Positions 1 to 11,131 of a stretch of DNA of 64,000 bases are shown here, in pieces. Positions within the stretch are counted from its first letter, which is position 1, and the number at the start of each line of letters is the position of its first letter. Below the pieces are notes generated by a model. It made no database searches. It was not told the origin of the DNA and saw only the letters and a program-made list of their open reading frames with translations. The translations under genes were made by a program, and so were the position numbers. Source of the stretch: Elymus sibiricus (Eukaryota; Streptophyta; Magnoliopsida; Poales; Poaceae); contig CM077676.1 of the NCBI GenBank assembly GCA_039707655.1, forward strand, positions 454,078,379 through 454,142,378. The letters are read 5' to 3'.

Positions 1-1674
1 AGTACACAAGTTTCTTCTAATAACTTAAAACTGTTTCCTAGCTCAAAGTGCACAAGTTTCTTATTCCATGATAATACTGCGTAATTTGTCTCTATACTAG
101 TACATAATTCCATGATAATGCTGCGTAATTTCATTTTTTGGATATGGGATTTAAGGTTGATGGTGGAAGTTACATGTGAACAGCAATATGGGGTCTGGTT
201 TAGACTTTCTATTTTATTTCTTAAGTACCATTGTGATACTAAGTATTCTCTACCTGGGGAATTTCTTATATTTGTTAGCCAATAAAAACTGTGGAGAAGA
301 ATAATTCTGTTTGCTGTATCACCATATTGGTTTTCTGTGAAATGAAAGCTGGGAGCCAATAAAAATGTTCATATGGTAACTTGTCTGTTTTGTGGAGAAG
401 AATAATTATGTTGGCTCTATCACAATATTGGTTATCAGTGAAATGGAAGCTGGGATCCATGATACTTTTATTGAGAACAAAAGAGAGTACAATAGTGCTT
501 GTCTTTTTTTGCAGGCCAATAGTGCTTGTCTTTGTACATGTTATGGGCAGAAGATAATGAAGCTCGTTAATAAAATTGGTTAAACATTTTAGATACTAAG
601 TAAAAAAGAGTTGTTGAATTTTGGTGTTAATGGTTTTGTCCTGCGTACAATGGATTATTTATTATTATCTTTGGGCGATGGCATGGCCATGAATAATGTA
701 TGGTATATGGATTTCTTTCCAGTCTCCAACCAACTATTAGTTGCTAGGCTTGGCTAGCTCATCTTGTGATGTGACCACTTTGAATAACGTATGAGAATAT
801 GTGTTTAGATTGCGAGTTGTAGAGCCTGTGCAAGTGTACAATATGAGCATCAGGTCAGGTCAATTAACTTATTATTGTGGTCAGTTCAGGGAAATGTTGA
901 TTTTATTAACAGAATAATTTTTTTACTTGGTGTCGTAATCCTCTTTGACGATATGGGCCTCGCCCTCGAGAGATTTATTTTTGTCATTTCTGGAGATGAT
1001 TGTTTTATTTTGCCCCTTACCCTTAGTGGCGCACAGTTTTATTTTTGCCTCTTAGTGGCTCTTGTGTGTAGGATCATGCTACTGGGAAGAGAATGATGTG
1101 GTACTAGTGCATTTCCATACTTGTGTCGTAATCGTTTTTTATGATTCAATGTTTATGGCTCTTATACCAACTGAACATTTGTCAGTACAGTACATATACT
1201 TCTCTGAAAGTAATAGCTAAATTTAATTTAATTTGTGGCAGTGTATCTGCTTTTCTAAATATAATGGTCAGGTGATCCTAAAGTAGTCAGATCTGACAAA
1301 CATCTCATGTACATGCATGCTTCCATGGTCCTAACTATGTCATCTCTGTTAACAATATTGTAGGAAAGACATACAAGAGGACCAGGAAGGCGCCATGAAG
1401 CTGGAAGTTTGAGCCTACCAGAACAATGGAGTAGAAACAATGCATCTTTTAGCTATCCTTTTGTAAACCTATATGGTGGATCTCATCAACTGGATATTTT
1501 GTAGCAAACAAACCTATATGTTTGCAAGTGTTAACTGAGCAAACAAACCTATATGTTGACAACTGGTTTAATATTTTTGGAGCACATGCATACTGTTCTA
1601 TTGTTGCAATGAGTTTTGTTAAGGCGAAATGCCAAATAATGGGTGTATGGTGGGCTAAGTAAAATGTTGTCGAA
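1..1674. other. Intergenic, no gene recognised
   Basis: AT-rich sequence with no open frame that resembles a known protein and no convincing exon. The only structure I see is short duplications: a 24-bp motif beginning ttccatgataat occurs twice near 64 and 107, and an imperfect ~110-bp tandem duplication lies at 277-460. It may be 3' flank of a gene or an old transposon outside the window. Confidence 0.5.
277..460. repeat. Imperfect tandem duplication, period about 110 bp
   Basis: Two diverged copies of a unit containing gtggagaagaataatt, then a variant of atcacaatattggtt, then gtgaaatggaagctgggatcc. They start near 290 and 398. No coding role seen. Confidence 0.6.
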
Positions 1675-2124
1675 TTGTTGGTTGGCAAAAGAAAACATCA
1701 TCTGACTGTTGGTTGGGAAAGGTTTATGATAGGGCTGACGACAAGTCGGTCGGCAAAGAAAACACCATCGGACCGTTGGTTGGGAAAGGTTCGTGACAGG
1801 GCTGACGGAAAGTCGGTCAGCAAAGAAAATACCATCGGGCTGTCGGTCGGGAAAGGTTCATGACATCGGCGATGGACTGTCGGACGGCAAAGGAAACACC
1901 ATCGAGCCGTTGGTCGGGAAAGGTCCATGACATGGCCGATGGACTGTCGGTCGGCAATGTTCTAAATAGTCGTTGGACTGTCGGTCGGGAAAGGGCTTTC
2001 CCGTCGGGACTTTCCCCAACAGACTTAGTCGGTTGGCAATACTCTTTCCCGACCGACTGTCTGTCGGTGGAAGCTGTTATCCCAACCAACCTGTCTGTCG
2101 GGGATTTAGTGTTGTGGTGTAGTG
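1675..2124. mobile_element. CACTA-type transposon right end (fragment)
   Basis: The segment ends in gttgtggtgtagtg, whose reverse complement begins CACTACACCACAAC, a CACTA-type terminus. Inside it lie imperfect ~60-bp subterminal repeats built on gtcggtcggcaaag, aacaccatcg and cggtcgggaaaggttcatga, plus inverted forms (tttcccgaccgac) near the end. The flanking trinucleotide is aat at 2125-2127. No matching left terminus is visible, so this is a truncated or internally deleted element. The repeat motif differs from the CTATGCCGACGGC family found elsewhere in the window, so it is a different CACTA family. Confidence 0.65.
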
Positions 2125-2149
2125 AATGTCTAAAACCATCACACCTTTT

Positions 2150-2890
2150 TTTCCTCTCAATCTCATCTTCAGTTCATCTGATTTCTCATTTGTTGTTAAC
2201 TTATCCTCAGTTCTGATTTGTGATCCCCTATCCTAGATGTAGGTTATCACGATTGGTATCTGGAGCCATCTGACTGCTCCGCTTGCGCTAGATTTCTCAA
2301 GGCCAAACCTATAAAATATCATTTGTGAAAGGTGCTTGATCAGTTTAGTGAATGAGTGCAAAATCCTTAACAGGGTTAGGATTGGCTAAAAGATGAGCAA
2401 CTGCGGCATGGACATTTTTTAATGCCTAAATAATTTTTCAATTTCATGAATTTTTAATATAAATATAATCTTTTAGATTGAATGAACGTTTTATAAAACA
2501 ACACTTTTTTAAACTACAACATTTAAAAATGAACATTTTTAAAAAATCAATATTTTTTTATAAAATATGTGAATACCTTTTTTTCGATACGTGAACGCTT
2601 TTAGAAATACATGAAACACTTTTGTAGAAATACATGCTTTTATTTTTAAAACATGCGCATATTTTTTAATAACACATGAAAAAAGTATATGTACATTTTT
2701 CTTAAATAATTTTTTTGTGTGATTATATAAAACATATATGAATTAGTGAATTTTTTTGAGGCATGATTTAGTGAGAAGAATATATGAAAAAAGTAAAAAA
2801 AAATATACTTGTTAAAGGGACGCACCCGAAGGCCGGCCAACTGAATCCGCTGGAGGCGATGCGCGCAAAACGCAGGGACCTGGTGGCCGG
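2150..2890. repeat. Dispersed repeat, copy A (diverged from 45030-45900)
   Basis: This stretch matches 45030-45900 in order and orientation. Shared blocks include ggttatcac, accatctgatcgctcc (variant), aacctataaaat, cttgatca, ccttaa(c/t)agggttaggattggct, agatgagca, an AT-rich stretch rich in gaacacttttt-like words, and a GC-rich tail starting gg(g/t)cgcacccga. No protein is evident. It is probably an old unclassified transposable element or an old duplication. Confidence 0.6.
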
Positions 2891-4027
2891 CCCGCTGCAC
2901 GAGCCAGGGGTTCGGGTACTGTAGAGAGAACCGAGGACAAGGCACTATATATCGAACTACACACTGGAGCAAATCTGTCGTCTACTGTATCAAACTGGAC
3001 TTTTGCAACGAAAGTTGTTTTTTAAAAAGTGATCATATTTGGAAAACACAAATATTTTTAAAATCTGTCCATTTTTTAAAACATGAATAATTCTTAAAAT
3101 TTGTACACTTTTGAAAACATGAACTATTATTCAAATTTACAAAATTTTCTTAGAATGCAAACATTATTTCCAAATTTTGATTTTTTAGAAAACATAAAAA
3201 AAAAATCCAATTTGTGAACATTTTTTGAAAATGCGAACACTTTTATAACAGCAGAGGATATGCGGGAAGGTAACCCTAAAATGCATCCGAACCCGTAGAT
3301 ATAGCGGCGGATGGGGAAGTATGCGGGCCGCTCGTATATTTCTTACGGGCCGGGCTGGATATAGTGTTTCTGTTCGGGCCGAAAAAATGGCAGAAGCGCT
3401 ATATGCGCCAGAATTATGCGGGTCGGCGAGGTTTTGTGATATCTGCTAGAGTTGCTCTTAGTACACCTTCAAAATTGTACTAATTGTGCTTCAATTAATA
3501 TGGATCGGAGGCAGTAACACTTTTCTAGAAGAATGTTTATCGTGTTTTTAGAAAATGGCACCATGATTACAAAAAAAATCATCTTGTTTAAAAAAACATA
3601 CATCATTTTTTAAAATATGCGAACACTTTTATTTTTACATCATGATTATCGTGTTTCTAAAATATGGGAACACTTTTCTAGAAAATCGCATCATGATTAA
3701 AAAAGATTCATCATCTTTAATGAAATGTTCATATTTAATACATATTTTTTAATTGCTTAATGAATAAGTTTTTAATGCAACTAATACTTTTTAAAACATG
3801 ATGTGTATTTTTGGAAACAAATGAAAAAAATATAATACACGATGAACCTTTTTCAATACACGATGAACATTTTTTATATATATGATGAATATATTTTTAA
3901 GTACAACACGGACAATTTACAAATATTTGATGAATATTCTAATACACGACTAATATTTTGAACATGTGTGTAAGGAATTATTTAAATATACATGAATATA
4001 TTTCTAGAATAGTATTTCCATATTGTG
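2891..4027. other. AT-rich intergenic sequence with degenerate short repeats
   Basis: No gene seen. The sequence is dominated by degenerate words such as gaacattttt, aaacatgaa and cacgatgaac, in both this stretch and the preceding repeat. A GC-richer block at about 3250-3475 ends in gctagagttgctctta. Its reverse complement, taagagcaactctagc, resembles terminal inverted repeats of common grass DNA transposons. I could not find the partner end. Confidence 0.4.
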
Positions 4028-4484
4028 GAAGTACATAACTACACTCTCAGCTATGACTTGGCCGGGGCCACATGACGGAGCTGGTCGTGAAGTCCTCTAG
4101 CAACTTGACGACGTTACAACCCTTGGTGGACCAACAGATGCATTACAACAGGGTACTATGTCCCACGAGCTCTCGGTGTGTCAGATCTTGATGGTGTTGG
4201 ACGGTGTAGGATACCGTGACCAGGTGAGGACATGCACTCCTGTGAGTTTTCGTGGATTGCCCAGATTACTTCAGAAATAATTATGTCAGATTGGGCCTGA
4301 TCGTGAATTGGCTAGGGCTTTGTCCATGGTTTGAGGCCGTGGGTTCAATCCAAAAATGAGAAACGGTTTGGATTAGGTTGAGTTGAAAAAACATAACGTT
4401 TGGTTCGGTCTGGATTCTAGCTAAATTTTCTTGATTGGCTTTGGTTTGAATCCTGACCAGTGCCGTAGTTTCCTGTGGGCTGGA
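4028..4484. other. Low-copy-looking sequence left of the CACTA terminus
   Basis: Composition is more balanced than its surroundings. A 39-codon plus-strand frame starts at 4070 but matches nothing I recognise. No intron signals or domain are evident. This is the flank into which the CACTA element at 4485 inserted, or next to which it was rearranged. Confidence 0.35.
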
Positions 4485-4495
4485 CACTACCGGAT

Positions 4496-5103
4496 TGGTC
4501 TACTATGCCGACGACCAAGAGCCGTCGGCATAGGCCAGATTCCCGTCGGGATAGGCCTATGCCGACGGCCACCGTCGGCATAGCCCCGTCGGCAACATTT
4601 GCGTCGACGTACCCCGGGCAGGCCGTCGGCATAGATGCCTATGCCGACGGCTTCCGTACAGCCGTCGGCATAGAATCATCGTCGGCAAACTTTGACACCT
4701 GACGGCGACTGACGGCGCCGTCGTCAACTGCTAAGCAATCAGGAGGAGCCACGTGGCACATCTATGCTGACGGGGAGGCCGTCGGCATAGATTCAAATCT
4801 ATGCCGACGGCCTCCCTGTCGGCATATCTGCGCGCTAGGAAGAGCCCAGTTGCCGCCATGTGTCAGATGTGCCGACGGCTAAGCCATCGGCGTAGATGCA
4901 CATCTATCCCGACGGCATAGCCGTCGGCATAACTACATGCCAGGAGCTACCAATGGGCGCCACGTGTCCTCTGTGCCGACGGCAAGGCCGTCAGCGTATA
5001 TATAAAGCTATGCCGACGGCCTTGCCGTCGGCATAGGGGACACGTGGCAGCCACTGGTAGCTCGGCCTTGCCCTATGCCGACGGCAAGGCCGTCGGCATA
5101 GTT
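4496..5103. repeat. CACTA subterminal repeats (CTATGCCGACGGC, both orientations)
   Basis: At least a dozen copies of ctatgccgacggc or its inverse gccgtcggcatag, often as facing pairs that could form hairpins (for example around 4560-4640, 4790-4830 and 5010-5100). They are mixed with the gccacgtg-type word. In plant CACTA elements such arrays are the binding sites for the accessory transposition protein. Confidence 0.85.
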
Positions 5104-5362
5104 TCTTTCTGATTTTTTTTTCATTTCTCTGTTTTAATTCAAATCAATTCAATTCAAATAGACATCAGATATATATGATGAAATAGACATACACAGCAGA
5201 TATAAGTATCATCCTCACAACCAACATCACAAGAACATAAATATCATCACAAACATAAGCATCATCGCAAACAACATAAGCATCATCGCAAGTCATCTAA
5301 AGAAGCACACAAGTCATCTAGAGGAGCATAAAAGACCAGAAGTCATCTAAAGACCCATAGGC
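5104..5362. other. CACTA 1 noncoding spacer
   Basis: AT-rich stretch with cat-rich short repeats (catcacaa, agtcatctaaaga) between the subterminal repeats and the 3' end of the tnpA-like gene. Probably its 3' untranslated region. Confidence 0.5.
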
Positions 5363-7904
5363 TTAAGCGCCAGGACGTCCACCACCACCGCCAAGGTCGT
5401 CACCGCCAAGTCCGCCAAAGCCCAGGTCGTCACTGCTAGCGGCAGCGCTACCGCCACCGCCACCTCCTCGGTGGATGGGAGTGACCGAGCTCCGTGACTC
5501 GGGAGTCATGCGAAGACCGGCACCACCACCAACGGAAGATCCACCAGTTCCCTGGATGTTTGAAAAGACATGTTCAGGGGATATATGATTGTGTTGAATA
5601 AACGGTAAGCGGTGGTTGAATAGTTTGGGGATATACTAACCACCGTAGTCCCCGGGTGCTGTGCCAGAAACTCCTCGAAGGTAAGCAGCACTGGTTGTGG
5701 TCCAGCAGGTGGTGGTGGTGGTTCCATTACGGGAACCGTGCCTGCCGCCATGCTCTCAAAAACGAGCTGCATGTTAATTGACAAAGCAAACACGAATGTC
5801 AGAAGAAATGAAAGTGCAAATATGGAAATGAAATGAAAGGGGCTAAACTAACCGCCATCATGCGAGTGTTGTGGTCCTGGACGGCTGCAACTCTCGCGCT
5901 CCACGCCATGGTCTCCTGGCGTGTGTACTCCATGTAGGCCTACAATATGACATGATGGAACTCATTAAACATCTCAATGCGGAAAATAAAGTGAGCAATG
6001 AAGATAAGAGGGAAAATACTTATAGAGTGCCGCTCGGCTAGGAGGGAGTGTGACTGCGCACTGGTCGTGGTCGTGCTCGTGCGCTGGCTCAGGCTCGGGT
6101 CGGTAGCTCGGAGCTGTGTGTAGGAGATAGAAGGAGTGACCACGGCATCCAGAACCGGCTGCCGACCATGAGCCTTCGGCCCCATGCCCACCACCACCCT
6201 GTCGTCCAGAGCCGCCTTCATGGGGTCAGGTGTGTCAGGATGTAACCTCAGATACCCCTCGCTGTAGGCCTTCTTCTTCTGCGCGGTCTTGCCGTAGTAC
6301 TGGCCCTCGCCAGCCTTGGGCTTCCTCCGCGTATGGGCGATCTCCCACGCCTCCATGTGTGAGAGCGGCCGCTTCAGTTTCTCCTCCTACACCACCAAAC
6401 AGAGGTTAGTCATACATAAGAAAGTGACGGTAAATAGAAGAAGAATGTTTAATGTACATAGATATACCTGAAGTTTCTTGTGGACAAAGTGGTTCCGGTT
6501 TCCCTGAGCATGTACTCCCTCAGTCCCTCGGTTAGCCCTGTTTATCATGCTCTTAGCAGCCCACTCTCCATCCTGACCGAGCCACAGATCCACCAATGCC
6601 GCCCATCCATCGTCTTTTCCATAACACCAACCAGGACACACCTACATAATGAAGGCATAATGGCATGTCAACAAGAAACGATGAAATTACCACAAACGTC
6701 GGAATGAAAAAATCTGTTATACTTACCATCAAGTACTCCTCCCTCTCCAAGGTAAGCTTCTACCTCCGAGCCTCTTCCTTGGTCATCTTCTCGCCAAGAG
6801 CGTCGTGATAATATTGCGAGATGGCCACCCAGCGCACCTCGTACTGCATCTGGCAGGCCTTCTTCCTCGCTTGGCACAGCACGATCTCGTCGGCAGTGGA
6901 CTTGTGCTCCGGAAGAACTCGATAGTATTTCTACAATCATTCATGAAACCAGAATGGAAGAAGCCATGAGTTAAATCATTTGATGATAAACTATGAACGA
7001 AACTGAAGACTCGTGCTTCTGAAGAGAACTCACCCAAAAATTTGTGATCACGGCCTTAGCATGCGTTTCATGGTCCAGGTGGGGGGCCGCTTCCCAGTGG
7101 TCCCAGCTCGTGGCCAAAACCCGGCGCTCCGGCTGCCTGACTGGATCCAGATAGAACAGCCCCGGCCAGTGTGTCTTCAGCAAGACGGTGATGAGGCCGT
7201 TTGGAAGACGGGCCCCTTTAGGAATTATCCAGTTGCTGCAAAAGATATAAAGAATGAAAATATTAGCATGTGTACAAATAAAAGAATGAAAACATAAGCA
7301 TGTGTAAAAGCAAAAGAATTAAATTATGATTAAATGGCACTTACTCTTTCACCGTGGGCTCAATGAGCCACTTCTGCTCCTCGGTGGCAGGAGTCTGGGT
7401 AGGGAGCTTTGCATTACCGTGCAGCCACCCCTTCTTGTTGCCAACCCCCTCGCTGCCACCACCATCCTCCCCGCCACCACCATCCTCCTCGCCTGCCTCC
7501 TCCTCCTCCTCGTCCCCCTCCCTAACCTCCTCCCCAACCTCCTCCTCCTCCTCCTCCTGACCCTCCTCGCGAACCTCCTCCTCCTCCTCCTCCTCCTCGG
7601 CAGAGGGTACCGAACTAGAGGAGGGTACCTCACTAGAGGAGGGCCTCGAAGACAACACCCCTAAGTCGGTGAGGGAGCGCTGTTTCTGGCCCCGACCCTC
7701 TCTAGTGGCTCTCCCCCCACCCCCTCCCCCTCTAGGGGCTCTCCCCCCACCCCCTCCTCCTCTAGGGGCACCTCTCCCTCGACCTCCCTGTGAGGAGTCA
7801 TCGTCAAGTAGTCGGGAGGGAACAGTACGGGGTCGACCACTCCGACTAGCCATGCCGACGACCTTGGATAGGAAACCCGTGCCGTCGGCCTTCCCCTTGC
7901 CCAT
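5363..7904 (-). pseudogene. CACTA tnpA-like protein (plant transposase, Ptta/En/Spm type), decayed
   Basis: Accessory transposition protein of a CACTA element, expected to bind the subterminal repeats in the nucleus. The start ATG is at 7904 (MGKGKADGTG), followed by a basic Gly/Arg-rich stretch and a long Glu-rich acidic stretch. Exon 1 is 7345-7904, then 7034-7235 (core with LLKTHWPGLFYLDP and ATSWDHWEAAPHLDHE), 6727-6930, 6468-6641 (ending HFVHKKLQ) and 6020-6386 (AYSEGYLRLHPDTPDP). Further 3' exons end at a TAA at 5363-5365. The core matches my recollection of the Ptta/En/Spm plant transposase family. An in-frame TAG at 6760-6762 interrupts exon 3 (EEARR*KLTLE), and the junction after exon 5 does not keep phase in my reading. 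The gene is therefore probably non-functional. Exon boundaries are by eye. Confidence 0.75.
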
Positions 7905-8061
7905 GTTTCGCGAACCTGCATTGAAAAGAGAATAAACAATTAGTACATTAATAATGAAGAAAAAAGGATAATAACAAGGAATAAAGAACACATTAATAAA
8001 TAAGCATAAAAAGGCATATTCCTAAACCATAGAGAAAAAAAAGACATGAAACGTACATCTG

Positions 8062-8400
8062 CTAGAACCCATACGAATCATCACTGTTGTAATCGATTCC
8101 TCGATCGGTCTCATCATCACTATCACGCATATCATCTTCGTTGTCTGACGGAGGTGGAGGCTCTTCCTCGTCGTCAGCGTCTTCGTTTAACTTTTCTAGC
8201 ATAAGTATGTCATTTTGATTAACAATGGTCTCACCATCATTCCGTGCATCGTGATCGTTTGGATCCACATCATCATCACCCAAGGCGTCAGCGTCATCGT
8301 TTCTGACCACATCATCATCAGGTTGCTCTTGATAGAACACTCCCTCGTATGTCATGGGGTTAATGTTGTAGTAATCGTCTTGGATTATATACGCTGCAAG
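8062..8400 (-). pseudogene. CACTA transposase (TNPD/TNP2-like), C-terminal end only
   Basis: An open minus-strand frame ends at 8062. It reads DYYNINPMTYEGVFYQEQ and then a strongly acidic Asp/Glu tail ending in DSYGF. This position, upstream of the tnpA-like gene, and the acidic tail fit the extreme C-terminus of a CACTA transposase. The catalytic DDE domain and all upstream parts are absent. The sequence ttgcag just upstream on the minus strand could be the acceptor of the last intron. Identification rests on context and tail composition, so it is moderate. Confidence 0.6.
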
Positions 8401-8471
8401 ATTATCTCTGTGTCAGGAAGAAGAAGGTCGTCGGTCGTCTCGGATAAGCCTGGGTGGGAGAAAACAGCAGC

Positions 8472-11131
8472 ATGGACTTTAAACTCCAGTTGCTTGAAGC
8501 TATTACAAACAACTTTTCAGAGGATCAGAGAGTTGGCAGCGGTGATTATGGAGATGTTTACAAGGTATGACTAGTTCTCAAATTAATAACAACACTGCTG
8601 GATACAACCTCAGTCATGTGTGTTAACAAGTGATTTTTACAGGGGGTGCTTGATGGGGAAGATATTGCTATGAAGAAGCTTCATCAATTACAAGGACTTG
8701 ATGATAAGCAATTTCACAATGAATTCCGTAACCTTATCAAGGTCTCTCACAAAAATGTTGTACGCTTAATTGGCTATTGCTACGAATCTCGGCATAAATA
8801 CATCTCGTACAAGGGGGAACTCATTCGTGCCAAAATACTAGAGAGACTTCTCTGCTTTGAATATATGCATGGCGGGAGCCTCGATAAACATATTGCAGGT
8901 ACAAACATATATGCAGGTATATATGGTTCGGTAGTTTCACATGTCTTAACAAATATGACCGTTGTTTCCTTCATATTGCAGATGAATCTTGTGAACTTGA
9001 TTGGCCCATATGTTACAAAATCATTAAAGGGGCGTGCGAGGGGTTAAATCACCTTCACACCAAGCAGGAAAAGCCTATTTTCCATCTGGATTTAAAGCCT
9101 TCTAACATATTGCTGGATGAGAGCATGACGCCCAAAATTTCAGATCTTGGTTTGTCCAGACTTGTTTCTTCGACAGAAACGCACAAAACAGAGATACTCA
9201 AAGGCACACAGTAAGCTAGTGCATGTTTTAAGCCAGTGATTTATTCTAATATTGCTTTAAATAGATTTTTTCATTGTATTACACTGACTGTATCTATTAT
9301 GCTTATGACATCATGCAGAGAATACAGAGATAGTGGCTTGGTATCAAACAAGTTTGACGTGTTCAGTTTGGGCATCATAATTATAAAAACAGTGGCTGGA
9401 AATATGGGCTACTTCCGTTATTCTGAAATGTCTCCCAAAAATTTTATTGAGTTTGTAAGAAAAAAAATCATTATTTATCTATACCATGAATACATATAGG
9501 TCTTTCCACATTGAAAGTTTATTTATTTTTGCATGCATTTGCTGCCTTTCTGGGGTAGCTTATATTCCAATTTCACATATAGGTAAGTGAAAATTGGATG
9601 AAGAGGTGGCAGGTAATGCCGGGTTACTATTCATCACATGAAATAGACATCCTAACAGTGATTACATGTATTGAGACCGCATTAAGATGTGTCGATACCG
9701 ACCAAGAAAAGAGGCCCTGCATAGAGGATATTGTCCATGAACTGGACGAACTAGAAGCTGAGATTAAGAGAATAAGGTTACTAGCTCCTGATCCTATGCA
9801 GATTCTCTTGAGTAATCAAGGCCCTGGCATGGAGTTTCCAAAAATTTCCAGGCTATGTATGGCCCATAACTTGGCCCAATATAAGCGCATCCTGGATTTT
9901 AAATTCAGTGTGATTGAAGCTATTACAAACGGTTTTTCAGATGATCAGAAAATTGGAAGTGATGGGTATGGAGATGTTTACAGGGTATGCATGACCAATT
10001 ATCATATTTCCTATCACTACTTGGCAAATTAATAATACCACCGTTGGCTATAATCTGGTCTGATCATGCTAAATAGCGGTTTTAAGAGGCATTGTATAAT
10101 GGGGAAGAGATTGTTGTGAAGAAGCTTCATTCCTTGGAGGGACTTGATGACAAAGAATTTGAGAATGAAATGCATATCCTTACCAAGGTCCATCACAAAA
10201 ATGTTGGTCGGTTAATTGGCTACTGCTACAAAACTTACCTTATAAATGTTGAGCACAATGCGGAACATGCTTCCGCAGCGGCAACAGAGCGAGTTCTATG
10301 CTTTGAATATACACAAAGTGGAAGCCTTGATAAACATATTGCAGGTAAAATCATTATGACCGACAATTGGCTCTATATGCACTAGTTAGCAGGCCAAAGA
10401 TAAATGGATTCCCAGGCATATGCCACCTTTCCTCATTTTCTTGCCTTTTACTTATTTGCAGATGAACCTTGCGGACTTGATTGGTCCACACTTTACAAAA
10501 TTATTAAAGGGACTTGTGAGGGCTTAAATCACCTTCTCAGTGCACAGCAAAAGCCTATTCTCCATCTAGACTTGACACCTGCTAACATTTTTCTGGTTAA
10601 GGGCAAGACACCTAAAATTATAGGTTTTGGTTTGTGGAGACTTATTGATTCGACAAAAATGCATCAAACAAAGATCTTCAAAGAAACACAGTAAGTTGAT
10701 GGATCATATTGTAAGATGTTAATTCTTGTAAATCTTTTAAACAAAAATGTCCTTGTTCTCAGTGCACTGACTGTATATATATATATTTGTGATGCTTATG
10801 ATATCATGCAGCGGGTACATGCCACCGGAATATGTCGACACTGGCTTTATATCAAACAAGTTTGACGTGTTCAGTTTGGGTGCCATAATTATAAAGCTGA
10901 TGGCCGGAAATATGGGCTACTCTCGTTGTTTCGAAATGTCTCCCAAAGAGTTTATTCAACATGTAAGAATAAACTCGTTATATGTACATATTTATTTATT
11001 TTTGCACGCAACCTTTGTACTACCATTCTAGGGGACTTCATGTTCCAATTTGTATGCAGGTTAGTGAGAATTGGACGAAAAGGTTGCATGCAATGCCAGG
11101 ATACTCACCATACGAAACACAACCAGAATAA
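8472..11131 (+). CDS. Tandem protein kinase (kinase 1 plus kinase 2), truncated by CACTA insertion
   Basis: Predicted cytoplasmic Ser/Thr kinase-like protein of the receptor-like kinase (RLK/Pelle) superfamily, with no signal peptide or membrane segment. Exons by eye: 8472-8564, 8643-8898, 8982-9210, 9319-9454, 9583-9984, 10089-10344, 10462-10690, 10812-10962, 11060-11131; all introns GT-AG and phases consistent. The frame is open for 607 codons. Kinase 1: glycine loop GSGDYGDV (22-29), Lys42, HLDLKPSN (151-158, non-RD), DLG (171-173). Exon 9583-9984 carries the end of kinase 1, a linker and the start of kinase 2. Kinase 2: GSDGYGDV (363-370), Lys383, HLDLTPAN (492-499), GFG in place of DFG (512-514), so probably a pseudokinase. 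The equivalent exons 2 and 3 are 256 and 229 bp in both units, which shows internal duplication. The last exon runs into the CACTA terminus and stops at 11129-11131. ATG 8472 is chosen because it opens the first exon; upstream exons could be lost. Confidence 0.85.

Larger units (their letters stand above)
4485..8400 (-). mobile_element. CACTA transposon 1, 3' part (right half deleted)
   Basis: The terminus at 4485 reads CACTACCGGATTGGTCTACT. It is followed by about 600 bp of subterminal CTATGCCGACGGC / GCCGTCGGCATAG repeats. Interior, on the minus strand, are the C-terminal end of a transposase (TNPD) gene and a downstream tnpA-like gene, the order known for plant CACTA elements. The transposase body and the other terminus are missing. 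At about 8390-8400 element sequence gives way to the kinase gene, with no tagtg end. The element is therefore a truncated derivative of a once coding-competent CACTA. It shares terminal and subterminal sequence with the element at 11118-25256. Confidence 0.8.

Noticed and set aside
4496..5103. Regularly spaced short repeats resembling a CRISPR array
   Set aside because: Units occur in both orientations with irregular spacing next to a CACTA terminus in a plant genome. They are transposon subterminal repeats.
7341..7991. Plus-strand Pro/Ser/Leu-rich frames opposite the tnpA-like exon
   Set aside because: They are antisense shadows of the Glu-rich and Gly/Arg-rich exon; no intron logic or domain supports them.
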